A stretch of DNA of 64,000 bases. Origin: Pyrenophora tritici-repentis (Eukaryota > Ascomycota > Dothideomycetes > Pleosporales > Pleosporaceae). The position numbers and the translations under genes were made by a program. Below the pieces are notes generated by a model. It did not search any database, was not told where the DNA came from, and saw only the letters and a list, made by a program, of their open reading frames with translations. Numbering within the stretch: the stretch's first letter is position 1; each line of letters opens with the position of its first letter. Positions 1 through 10,254 of this stretch are shown one piece after another. The stretch lies in contig NC_089390.1 in assembly GCF_003171515.1 (NCBI RefSeq), positions 2,976,001 through 3,040,000 on the forward strand, given 5' to 3'.

Positions 1-438
1 GAAGAGCTCATCCCCGGCATACGCTATCTGTTGAGCAACAACGAGAAAAGTTGTCCCATCAACGATTTCGACGCCGACTTCTACGAGTTCGCGCTCTGGA
101 TCATCGACCAGGCCATTCAATCAGAAACTCCGGAATTCGGCACTTTGAAATCAGGCGAGTGGCTCGAAGTATCCAAAATCCAAAGCTCAAACAGGAGGAG
201 ACATCTTCGTAACGTGAACATGCTCATTGAGACGTCTGCGTATGAGGATGTGCTGATGAAGTCGGGTGAGTTCAACACCTGGCAGGGTGAGGGCGGATTG
301 GTCAAACTTCTTGGCAAGATTGGGCCGATGAAGATGGTTTTTGACTACGATGGACAGTGGAATGCAAAGAGGCTGTATGAAAACTGGGGAGAAGAACAGA
401 AGAGGAAGAGCAATTTTTGGAGGGCTATGAACAGGTAG
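1..438 (+). CDS. C-terminal part of an unidentified protein (5' end outside window)
   Basis: The reading frame is open from base 1 and ends with TAG at 436-438, giving the last 145 residues of a protein whose start lies before the window. The visible part is soluble in character, with no membrane segment and no low-complexity tract, and ends in a basic tail (EEQKRKSNFWRAMNR). An Asp/Tyr/Phe-rich patch (NDFDADFYEFALWIID) lies near the beginning of the visible segment. I do not recognise the family and assign no function. The neighbour, PRP40, is convergent, so the intervening 0.6 kb holds both 3' ends. That this is a real coding end is supported by balanced amino-acid composition and by the lack of any better frame. 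Confidence 0.6.
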   Translation, partial: EELIPGIRYLLSNNEKSCPINDFDADFYEFALWIIDQAIQSETPEFGTLKSGEWLEVSKIQSSNRRRHLRNVNMLIETSAYEDVLMKSGEFNTWQGEGGLVKLLGKIGPMKMVFDYDGQWNAKRLYENWGEEQKRKSNFWRAMNR

Positions 439-1060
439 TTTGTTGGTTAATTTGCTGTTGCACCTAGGTGACATCAATCCTTGACAGTATGTGTAAGCAC
501 CTAGTATTCGTGTCTAGCGCCTGCAGTGACCTTTGTAAACTAGTATAATCAGTATTTTATGTCACCTAGAGCTCATCCGCTATCGACATCCACAGTGACA
601 ACATGCAAATTAACAGTCCATATCATTACAATCGACATAACATGACCAACACATCACAATATCAACGTCATTAGATGCGACGAGGTCGTTCTTTTTCTGG
701 TAGCTTCTGATTTTAGGGCATTATTATACATAAGACCAAGAAAACACTGGGATACCAGCGTAGCTAAAATCTTAATAAATAAATAACGAAAGGGCCGCAC
801 TACTCACTTTGGATCCTCTTGGCACACAACTGCGCGGGTGTGATAACCATCGCTCGTTTCCTTCGGGAGCGGTGAACGCGAGAAGACCTCTAATCTTCCT
901 CAATTTCACCTTCCTCGCTCCCACTACGGAGGGCGCGGTCTTCCTCTTCCTTCTTCACAGTCGGCTCGGGAACGGGAGTTTTGGACTTTCCCTCGACGCG
1001 AGGGGAGTAGCGAGCACGCTGCAAGGTCAGTATGATACTCCGTTCAAAAGACTTGGGCCG
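439..1060. other. Convergent intergenic region, no gene seen
   Basis: This 0.6 kb separates the ends of two convergent genes and is AT-richer than the flanks, with TAATAAATAAAT at about 772-783 that could serve 3' end formation. The open frame on the plus strand at 809-1180 is mostly antisense to the PRP40 tail and not believed. Confidence 0.5.
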
Positions 1061-3396
1061 TTATGGGATAGGAATCTTCTTCCGTACCTTGGTGTCGCGA
1101 TCGCGCCTAGTAGAACTCTCATCGCTCTCCCGACGGCGGCGGGCAGACGAAGTGCGACCACCACTGTCGCCGTAGTCTAGCAGACTGACGGTTGCTTCGC
1201 GAGGATCGGCTCTACTGACGTAAGATCGCTCACGCTCCGCTTCGCGCTCACGGCGCTCGCGTCCATAGTGATCACCACCAGGACTGCGGCGAGAGCGCTC
1301 GTAGCGATCGTCATCTCGACGCTCGCGGCGGGGAATCGGAGACAAACCTGTGCCGTCACTATTTCTGTAGCGTGCCTCCCTGTCTTGCACTGCTCTGCGG
1401 CGCTCCGCGGCGTATGGGTCATGTTCAGGTGAGCGAGTACGCGTACGATGACGTCGGTGGGAGTCTGAATGACCGTTGCGATACTCACGGTCTCGGTCGC
1501 GCCTGTCCCTATCACGATCGCGATCATCGCGTCTGCTACGGTCCCGACGATCACTCTCCTTTTCCTTCATGCGGGATATAAACTTGTCGAAGGCCGACTC
1601 GCGAAGGGTATCTGACTTCAGTGCGCGGTACTCGTCTGTTTTTTCAACGCGGGGACGTACCACTTCCCAGGTGTCTGAAAGCGACACTGGTGGATCAAGA
1701 TGCTTGATCACAGAGCGGAGCTTGTCTACAGCGTAGCGCTCGTTGGATTCGACGTCTCGACGTTCATCTTCCTCGCGTTTCTTCACCTTCGAGAGCACGT
1801 AGTTGTAGATGCTGTGCATGGACTGTTCGTCAATATCAGCGGTGCGAACGTCTTTTCGCATGACACTTAGGAAATCTTCCACGGGGGTAGACGTTGTAAC
1901 TTCGAAGCGTTCGTGCTAGCAACACAGTTAGTCAGGGCCGGCAAATGGGTATATGAATAGACTTACCTCGAGCACGTCCAGCGCTCTTCGGCGCAGAGAA
2001 CGGAACTTGCCCTCTTCTACCTCCAAAGCATCCCTGAACAGATCGAGCGGCGAGGATCCCTCTTGTCCGAGCATGGCCGTGTAGCGAGGATCATCTTGAA
2101 TCACCGTATGGATGTCCTTCCACTTGGTACCAGCACGCAGTACACCGTCCTTGGTCAACTGCTCCAACAGTTCTAGGAATCCGTCGCGATTCTTGCGTTC
2201 TATGCGACGTTTGATACGTCGGTCGGCCTGAACACGATCGTTGTGTTCGCGCTGAAGATGCCTGATGTGCGTCTCGAACTGGTTCAGAACATCGATGCGA
2301 GTCAAGGTTTGGAATTTCTCGCTCTTGAACTCGTCGTTGCGCTCCAACTTTTCCTCGGCCGCCTGCCAGCGAGTAAAAGGCTCCAGATTTAGACCCTGGA
2401 GCAGACCCATTACTTGTTCGAGAGCGGATCGCCTGCTCTGTGCCTCTTCCTCTTCGTGTGCCTTCTTGCATGAAATGATGTACTCCTCAAATAGAGCCCT
2501 TCGTTCGGTGTCGTCTTTGGCAGATCGGAAGATGGTTTCTTGGTCGATGATCGGCAACGCTGTCTTCCAGCGCGTGTAGTACTTGATCTCGGGGTGCGAG
2601 CGCAACATGGCGGTAAAGTCAGAGCGCAATTTGGCCTGGCGTTCCAGCTCTTTCTGCTTCTCTTGAGCGCGTAGATCGTCACAGTACTTCCTGAAAGCCT
2701 CCTCGCGCTTCTCTGGTTCGGGGATGGCGCGCCAGTTGGGATCATGAATACCGGCGCGCACAGCTTGCTGCCAGGTCCAGTCAGGCTGTACTTTCATCTG
2801 TTTAAGCACTTTCATAAAGGCCGCCTCTGCCTCCTGCGGGCTAGAGAATTGAAGCTCAGTACCCACTGTAAAGCTGATGTTGGGTCGATCGCCACCAAAG
2901 CCAGCTTCACGATCGCGCTCACGGTCATCCCGGCGGTCGTGTCGGTCGGGGCGGTACTCGTCGCGCTCGGGGCGCCTGTTTTCGTAGGGAGTAACACTCG
3001 AAGGCGGCCCTGCTGCCCATCCAGACGGTCCTGCAGGAGGGGGTCGCGGGGGCATCTGGTTCTGCCTAGCCTGGTCGATTTTCTGTTGGACAGCCTCGGG
3101 TATAGTCCACGTCGTTTCATTTGTGCCAATGCGTGCAAAGTACCGTTTGCCATCTGCCACATGAGCTGTCCAGCCGGAGCCGGGGAGTGCGCGCTAAATT
3201 CTGTTGGTCTTTTGTTGCTAAAGAGAAAGGGGGTATTCAGATTGCTTACCTCTACGTCGTCCTTGAGCTCATCGGGCTTTTCCCACGTAGTAACTTTGGT
3301 GATGGTGTTGTAGTAGTATTCTCTACCGTCTGTATTTGTCGCAGCCGTCCATACGGGACCTGGAGGCGGTATCATTGGGAGCGGGTAACCATTCAT
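1061..3396 (-). CDS. PRP40: Pre-mRNA-processing factor Prp40 (WW and FF domains)
   Basis: U1 snRNP component that bridges the 5' splice site and the branch-point machinery during early spliceosome assembly. Exons 3396-3250, 3193-1967 and 1915-1061 give 742 residues. Two WW domains are visible: the first at about 14-42 (VWTAATNTDGREYYYN, then TTWEKP), the second at about 57-83 (GWTAHVADGKRYF, then TTWTIPE), split by intron 1. From about residue 168 a series of FF domains follows (AFMKVLKQMKVQPDWTW and later copies with the F-x-x-L pattern). From about residue 545 the protein becomes an Arg/Asp/Glu/Ser-rich tail (RDRDRRDRDREYRN). Order and length match the fungal family. Introns of 56 and 51 nt preserve the frame. 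The gene is divergent from TRS65 with only 179 bp between start codons. Identification is secure; exact FF boundaries are approximate. Confidence 0.93.
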
Positions 3397-3575
3397 TGTG
3401 CTGGTTGTTCAAGGTTGCGCGATGACTGCAGGTGTTGTCGCGCGAACCTTTGAATGTGAGAACGAATTCGACGCAACCGACGCTAAGCACTAGCGCCAAA
3501 TCATACACTAGCTCAGGCACCGGATTCACGTGCGCTTCTCACCGTCTACGTCGACTTACCTACCTAGGGACAGTC
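3397..3575. promoter_or_regulatory. Shared promoter of PRP40 and TRS65
   Basis: The start codons of PRP40 (minus, 3396) and TRS65 (plus, 3576) are only 179 bp apart, so both promoters must lie here or run into each other's leaders. I see no clear TATA box. Two CTAGCxC-like blocks (TAAGCACTAGCGCC and ACACTAGCTCAGGC) lie near 3484-3520. Confidence 0.5.
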
Positions 3576-5467
3576 ATGACTACAGACGTTGCCGAAGCAC
3601 TGCCGCGTGGAAGCTCTGAATTTGTCGAGAGCTCGGTGTTGGAAGCTGTCGTCCCTGCAAGTTCGAATGTCGACATCAAGAACGACATCAAATCTTGGGC
3701 TGGAACAACAGATGAAAGTGGCTCCATATTGCCATTGCTTTCGCAAAGAAATGTGCTTTTACTTGGTACGTCTTTAGCAAGTCCCATGAACTCGCATGTC
3801 TCTTACTCATGCGTAGGCTTCTAGATGAACTACTAGCTGTGTATATCGTGTTCCGAACGCCACTTCTCGAGGATGCCACATTGAAGTCGTATCTTGCAAG
3901 ACTTGTCGTCAAAGTGGAGGCTTTTGCATTCAGCACCACCCCGATTCCCGAACAGGACCCCAAAGCTGGACCTCTGAAAGAACTTCTCTATTCTGGTACC
4001 ATCAAAGATACAGATGAGCCTACAATCGTCAACCATGAAGAAGGAGATGCCGCTCATACCTATGTCATTTGGAAGGTGGATATCTTCATAGGTAAGCTAT
4101 ATGCACTCATTTGACGTATTTTCAGTGTCTGATTTCGAGTAGCTCGTCCTCAGGGCAGATTCCACAAACCTGCAGTATACTTTCAGCCTACAGCATCCTT
4201 CAAACCCACAGAAAGGCCCAAGCAAGAGATTATTGAAGACGAGTACCTTCCAAGCCTAGTTCCGACGCCGTTGAATCTACTTCAGGCATTTGAACATGAC
4301 CCCGCCCTTGTTGGTATTCATCCACGCCTTTCAGCGATGCGGATCAGCAAGGTCACACCAAACGCTCCGATTGCGAGAGAAATGGTTCGCCCTATTCGAC
4401 ACGGGCAAAAGCCTCTGTATCGTGTGCTACCACCGTTGATCTGGAGAATGAGATATTCAAAAATCCAGACATCATTGAGCGACCTCTCTCTGATGGCTTC
4501 TCTGGATCTGGAAGTCGCTCAATACGCTACGTATGATGTGAGAATCAAAAGCGTTCGCTTGACTTTACATGGTGGCAAGGTCAAGGAGTTGAGCCATGAC
4601 CAAGATACGATGATAAGTCACAAGCCCGGTGACCAACTGACATATCTGTATAAGATCAGCCCGGATCTTCGTCCTGACGGGACGCCTGCACTCGGGAGCA
4701 AGGGTCACTATTTGACGCTGAATGTCGAGGCCAATGTCACTATGAGCAGCAATTGCCGGCCAGACATTGCCATTGAATGGAAAACGCCTGTTGATTTTGC
4801 ACACGAACAGTCATCTAGTTTGGTCAAGCCCATTCATCGACCGAGGAGTTCAACAATTCAAAGCGTGACTGCATCCAATCCAGATGCTCTTCCAGCTCCA
4901 GAGATACAAGATCAGGCTGGGCAGATCAATTCGAGCAACGACGTGGTCAGTATCACTCTCACAGTATCTGGGCCACCTAGTGTTCGGGTTGGCGAGATAT
5001 TCACATGGGATGTATTCATAGTCAACCGATCCGACAAGATGCGGAGGCTGGCGATCTTGGTCGTCGTGAAAAGATCGAGAGATGTCGAGAGGCACAAATC
5101 ACATCCATCAACATCGTCTGCAGGCGGTCCTCGGGTAGACAAGAAAGAGTTGCTTGCGACAGCTGTGGTTGATGAAAACGTCGTGTATGCAAAGCAGAAG
5201 AGTGCGAGAATGGAGACAGCGGATCTGATCTGCTTGACGACTGATATTCGCCTGGGGTAAGTGACGACTACCAGTACTTGACCATGTAATTTGGTGCTAA
5301 CTGTATGCAGGCAGCTTTCACCTGGCTCGTGCTACACGGCTGATCTCAAGCTTCTTCCGCTTACTGCCGGTATCTTGTCTGTGGAGTCTATACGAGTCGT
5401 GGACTTGGTCAGTAATGAAGCTGTAGACATTCGTGACTTGCCCAGCATTATTGCCGTAGCACCATAA
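3576..5467 (+). CDS. TRS65: TRAPP II complex subunit Trs65
   Basis: Specific subunit of the TRAPPII tethering complex, which activates Ypt31/32-type Rab GTPases at the late Golgi. Exons 3576-3765, 3825-4091, 4143-5256 and 5311-5467 give 575 residues. The splice joins restore family-typical stretches: LLLDELLAVYIVFRTP across intron 1, KVDIFIARPQGRFHKPAVYF across intron 2, and RLGQLSPGSCYTADLKLLP across intron 3. The C-terminal half has the beta-rich, Ig-like character of Trs65 (SLMASLDLEVAQYATYDV; GPPSVRVGEIFTWDVFIVN). The acceptor of intron 1 is the TAG at 3822-3824; the nearer GTAG at 3813-3816 would create a stop. Recognition rests on remembered similarity to fungal Trs65 proteins, so I rate it good but not absolute. 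Confidence 0.85.
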
Positions 5468-5942
5468 GCTGTAATACTACTTGGCTTATTGTTTTTTCTA
5501 GCAGCATGTTTGCATCAGGATGTCTGTTGGAATCTACTAGAACATGCTCGTGACATGTAAAGTATGCATGTCGCAAACAAAAATCGGACCCTGTGTAGAA
5601 GCTGCGGAGATGCCAAATGGCACGAGCCCATAAGCGCTGGCAACTAGGTTGATGTGTGAAACTCGTCATCGGGTCCGGCCTGTGAAACTCTCCGCCACTC
5701 GCACCAAGACCTACTCCGCACATCTAACCCCAGGCTGCGACTGCGACATTGTACAAACAGCACTTTTGGCGATACTAGCACACCAACCTTTTCGCTTGCC
5801 TTGACGCGCCTAATAGCCGACAGATAACAGATAGGACCACTTATAGCTGCACACGGACCTTGCGCCTACGTTTCGGCAACGTCATCGGGCCCTCCAGCAA
5901 CGCTACACCCAGAGCTTTTCACAGGACCCATACCTAGCCGAC
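5468..5942. other. Intergenic region between TRS65 and the Mpv17-like gene
   Basis: It holds the 3' end of TRS65 and the promoter of the next gene. No coding frame, RNA gene or repeat is recognised. Confidence 0.4.
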
Positions 5943-6081
5943 ATGAACAGCACCAGACACAGATTGCTTTACCAGCTGAACAGCCGCTGGATCTACGGAA
6001 AGATTGTGAGCAGCATCACCAACGGCATCCCCGTCTCCGACTAATACCCATCAGCCGCTGTTACATTCGATAGTATTCCTC

Positions 6082-6969
6082 TTGCAAATGGCTGCTGTGA
6101 GTTTACTCACGCGCAAGTACAACCAGTACTATGCTGCGCGACCGGTTCTGACCACGATGATAACCAACGCTGTACGTCTTTCCCTCTTTCTACTACGAAG
6201 CATACATGCGCATTTACCAGCCCGCCGTGTGTCGCGCGCGGCCTCGGCATCAAACCTCGCGATAGGCACTGCGCCTATGTTGAAATCGTTACAAACATTG
6301 CATCAAAGGCAATGCTAATGCTAGTCACAGGTGTTGGGTGGTATAGCAGACACAGTAGCCCAGACATTGACAGCTGTGCGGGAGCGCGCAGTTCGCAAGA
6401 AGGGAGGGCCAGCCAAGGATGACTTCCTGGCGATTGAGATCCATGACCTCGACAGGCGGAACCCCCTCAATGACAACGACCTCATTCCTGACTCGAAGAA
6501 ACTCCCTCCACCTTTCGACTTCGAGCGCACCACGAGATTCATGTCGTACGGTTTCCTCATGTCGCCGATTCAGCACAGGTGGTTCCGCTTCCTGTCGTCG
6601 ACCTTCCCAGTTACAAAGACGGCTACATGGCTGCCAGCATTGAAGCGCGTGGCTTTTGACCAATTTCTGTTTGCTCCAGCTGGTTTGGCGGCTTTTTTTA
6701 CCTTCATGACAGTTGCTGAGGGAGGTGGTAAGCGTGCTGTGCAGCGCAAGTTCCAGGACGTCTATGTGCCCGCGCTCAAGGCCAATTACATGGTATGGCC
6801 GGCGGTCCAAATCATCAACTTTCGGGTCATGCCTATTCAATACCAGATCGTAAGTTTCGGAACCCTTGTTTTCTTGACGATACTAACTCTGCACCAGCCT
6901 TTTGTGTCGACCGTGGGAATTGCCTGGACGGCCTACTTGTCCTTGACAAACTCGGCCGATGAAGCCTAA
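6082..6969 (+). CDS. Mpv17/PMP22-family membrane protein
   Basis: Small integral membrane protein of the Mpv17/PMP22 family, whose members sit in the inner mitochondrial or peroxisomal membrane; the precise role is unsettled. Exons 6082-6171, 6331-6849 and 6898-6969 give 226 residues. Family marks: N-terminal KYNQYYAARPVLTTMITNA, then VLGGIADTVAQT, the central SPIQHRWFRFL, FDQFLFAP, and the C-terminal PFVSTVGIAWTAYLSLTN, formed only after removing the 48 nt third intron. An acidic linker with DRRNPLND is inserted after the first membrane segment. The start is ambiguous: an ATG at 5943 could also be used, joining 5943-6005 to 6055 through a 49 nt intron with a good branch site, and would add 30 residues in frame with a hydrophobic patch. 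I prefer 6082 because the family normally begins close to the YNxYxAARP motif. Confidence 0.85.
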
Positions 6970-7694
6970 GCCCCTCAATCTACGCGAACATATTCCCTTG
7001 CACAAGTGTGCTGGGCACGATAAGTTGAGTCGTGACAATATCACTTGATTCCCCCTTGAGGTTTTTGCGTGTTTGCATACTGGGTTGGGCATTTCCGTGG
7101 CGTCAGGGCAATCGGCTATAGATTCGGGGTTGTTGTGCATGTACAACATTCAATTTGGTTAAATCGAACTGGTAATTTATGTCGATATTCTTGTCTGTCT
7201 CAGCTTCTGTGATGGAGGTCTGTGCCCAATCCGGAATCCGGTGAAAGAATGCTGCCAGAGAGATACTCGCCGGGATGTTTGGTACGCTCCGTCTCCTAGC
7301 TCCCATACTCGGATACCAAAGCTCACTCTCGGCCGCGGGAATTGGGAAGACAGTGGGCTTGGCCGCGCACCTTGAGAGGCATTTAAACAGTAAAAGGATT
7401 TTACTTCTGCTAATTAGCTCTTAGTTTGCGCGGTTTTATGTGGTTCGATGGCTACGTAAGGTTTGAGTAGCTTTGCATGTAGAGGAACCTGTGGGCTGAC
7501 TGCCCCGCTGCACCCCCACCAAGCCTGTCCATGACAGTCTGAAGCTCAACAACAAACACTAAACATCACCCGCGCATCTTCTTCTCGCCACAAATCCTTC
7601 GACGTAAGTTCTTGCTGTACACATATAGTTGATAAACTACTTAAGAACAGCTTCGCTGATCACAAACCGCTGCAGCATCTACCATATACCCATC
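6970..7694. promoter_or_regulatory. Upstream region and likely 5' UTR intron of phosphoglycerate kinase
   Basis: No coding frame is seen. The proximal part has CT- and CA-rich leader sequence (about 7540-7600), typical of strongly expressed fungal glycolytic genes. A probable 5' UTR intron runs from the GTAAGT at 7604 to the GCAG ending at 7675, 19 bp before the start codon. Confidence 0.5.
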
Positions 7695-9060
7695 ATGTCT
7701 CTCTCCAACAAGCTGTCGATTGCCGACGTCGATCTCAAGGGCAAGCGCGTCCTCATCCGCGTAAGTGAAGCTCTCGGAGATAAAACTCATTTGAATTGCG
7801 CCTCTGACAGATGATGATCAGGTCGACTTCAACGTCCCTCTAGACTCGGACAAAAAAATTACCAACAACCAGCGCATCGTCGGCGCCCTCCCCACAATCA
7901 AGCACGCCATTGAGAATGGAGCCAAGGCAGTCATTCTCATGTCGCATCTTGGCCGCCCAGACGGAAAGCCCAACGCCAAATACAGTCTCAAGCCAGTTAT
8001 ACCTGAATTAGAGAAACTACTTGGCAAGAGCGTAACTTTCACAGATGACTGTGTGGGCAAGTCGGTCGAGGACACCGTCAATGGGGCTAGCAATGGCCAG
8101 GTTATTCTACTTGAGAATCTGCGCTTCCACGCTGAAGAGGAGGGTAGCTTCAAGGATGACGAGGGCAAGAAGCAGAAGGTAGACAAGAGCAAGGTTGAGG
8201 AGTTCAGGAAGGGCTTGACTGCCCTAGGCGACGTCTACATCAGTGAGTGGTCTTGAAGATTGATCAATAATACACGATGCTGATCAATTACAGACGACGC
8301 TTTCGGCACTGCCCACCGCGCACATAGCTCCATGGTCGGAGTCGATCTTCCACAGAAGGCCTCTGGCTTCCTCGTCAAGAAGGAGCTTGACTACTTCGCA
8401 AAGGCTCTGGAGGAGCCCAAGCGACCCTTCCTCGCCATCCTCGGCGGTGCCAAGGTCTCAGACAAGATTCAGCTGATCGACAACCTGCTAGGAAAGGTCA
8501 ACAGCCTGATCATCTGCGGTGGCATGTCCTTCACCTTCAAGAAGACTCTAGAGGGCGTCAAAATTGGCGACAGCTTGTTTGATGAGGCTGGCAGCAAGAC
8601 TGTTAAGGACCTTGTTGAGAAGGCCAAGAAGAACAACGTCAAGATTGTTCTGCCCGTCGACTACATCACCGCCGATAAGTTTGACAAGGATGCCAAGACC
8701 GGTTACGCTGAAGACAAGGACGGTATTCCAGATGGCTGGATGGGCCTCGACTGCGGTGAAAAGTCAATCAAGTTATACAAAGAGGCCATCGGTGAGGCAC
8801 AGACTATTCTCTGGAACGGTCCCGCCGGTGTGTTCGAGTTCGACAAGTTTGCCAAGGGTACCAAGGAGATGCTTGATGCTGCTGTCGAAGCTGCGCAGAG
8901 CGGCAAGATTGTCATCATCGGTGGTGGTGACACAGCCACTGTTGCGGCCAAATATGGTGTAGAAGACAAGCTGTCTCACGTTTCTACAGGTGGTGGTGCG
9001 TCGCTTGAGTTGCTTGAAGGTAAGGATCTGCCTGGTGTGTCTGCCCTGTCAAGTAAGTAA
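7695..9060 (+). CDS. PGK1: Phosphoglycerate kinase
   Basis: Glycolytic enzyme interconverting 1,3-bisphosphoglycerate + ADP and 3-phosphoglycerate + ATP in the cytosol. Exons 7695-7760, 7822-8242 and 8294-9060 give 417 residues, the usual length for fungi. Visible signatures: VDFNVPLD right after intron 1, substrate-binding [41 protein letters not shown] formed across intron 2, [16 protein letters not shown], the [11 protein letters not shown] loop and the nucleotide-binding [13 protein letters not shown] near the C terminus, followed by [19 protein letters not shown]. No key residue is missing. The start at 7695 gives the standard [20 protein letters not shown] terminus. It runs convergently to SEM1, with 271 bp between stop codons. 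Confidence 0.98.
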
Positions 9061-9331
9061 ATCACTCGCTTGGCGAAGTGAACAACTGCTCAAGATTATG
9101 GAAGGTATATCTTCGAAGTTGTGATTGTGTAGCTATAGCCCTTTCCGGTTCAATACAAAGAAACCGCATTTCCATCGTGTAGCTCAATGCATGTGATGCT
9201 TGGAGGGCATTGGTGAGGGCAACTCCTCAGTCCTGCACTACTGATCGCCTCGTACTGTTCTAGCTTTGTTGTCGTGCCGTCATCCGAAATGTAATCGCTT
9301 CTTGTTCGTGTCGACTGCTCGGGGGTATTGC

Positions 9332-9711
9332 TCATTTGCCTAGCTTCTTAAGCTCCTCCCTATGCATCATTAGCCCGCGCTCCCAGGAATTTTGTATCGT
9401 GTATCTCTCACCTCAGCTGTACGGCAAAGTCGTCGTTTGTGTCATCGTCATCCCAGCTCTCTTCCCACAGATGTGTGTTGCCGTTGGGGATCTGTGTCTC
9501 CTCTTCTGCCCAGTCTACGCATGCCGTTAGCTTACTATGTACGCGCTTCATATAGGAGTGGCTTACCCTCTATAGGAAAGTCTTCGAATTCGTCGTCTTC
9601 CTCTAGCTGTGCGGTGGGCTTCTTCTCAGGCGCTAGTGGTTGCTCGCCGTTCTTGGAGTCGTTGGCCACGGCTTTCTTCATCTCGTTGCTTCCTTGCGCT
9701 GATCCGGACAT
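9332..9711 (-). CDS. SEM1: 26S proteasome subunit Sem1/Dss1
   Basis: Very small acidic, intrinsically disordered protein that stabilises the proteasome lid and also belongs to the TREX-2 mRNA-export complex and BRCA2-type complexes. It is encoded by three short exons, 9711-9567, 9514-9412 and 9359-9332, which splice to 91 residues. The family signature is intact: two acidic-aromatic blocks, EEDDEFEDFPIEDWAEEE and LWEESWDDDDTNDDFAVQL, followed by the short C-terminal helix REELKKLGK. The first intron splits the codon of Asp in PIEDW and the second that of Arg before EELKK. Both introns have GTAAG/GTGAG donors and TAG acceptors, and the joined length is 276 nt, divisible by three. No single open frame covers it, so a simple ORF scan would miss it. 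Confidence 0.94.
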
Positions 9712-10254
9712 TGTGGCAGTTTAGGAGATGCAGTTGACGTGGGGAGTATGTTTGGTGGCTATATGGATGGCTGAGTCGTGTTGTGCTTTCAGGTGCTTCG
9801 TGATGCGGCTCTACTGGCGGAGGAGGCGGCGATTGTCCGCAAAGCTTAGCGCGACATCACGTGGCGCCCATGGAAACCAGTTCGCGGGGTATCGACTTCG
9901 ACGCGTGCAGCTTGGCTCCGGGAAAGTTCCATCTCGTATAAAATCGGTTGTTTCACCATCATCCGTCAGATCCTTGAGCCCCCAATTCACAGCACCTATG
10001 GGGATTGGAGGATGGACTACGGGAAGCGGGAATGACCATGACGTATTTCGTTTAGCTCCGAGCTGCCGGACGAAGCTGTAGGTGCGTTGTCTGCACGGCT
10101 TAGTAGGTTGCTAGACGCTTGCTGAGCGCTTTAGCCAAGGAGTTAACTTTGTCCGTGTTGCCTGAATGCATTATATCGTTCCTTCCGAGTCCCCCAGTCT
10201 TTCTTTTCTACCTTCTTTTGCTGAAACCTGCTCCGTCCTCGGCCTCTATACAAC
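9712..10254. promoter_or_regulatory. Divergent promoter region of SEM1 and IML2
   Basis: 543 bp between the divergent starts of SEM1 (minus) and IML2 (plus). The IML2-proximal part carries CT-rich leader sequence (TTTCTTTTCTACCTTCTTTT near 10200-10219). No gene is seen. Confidence 0.45.

Noticed and set aside
1177..1736. Plus- and minus-strand frames over the PRP40 tail
   Set aside because: Alternative-frame shadows of the Arg/Asp/Ser-rich repeats of PRP40.
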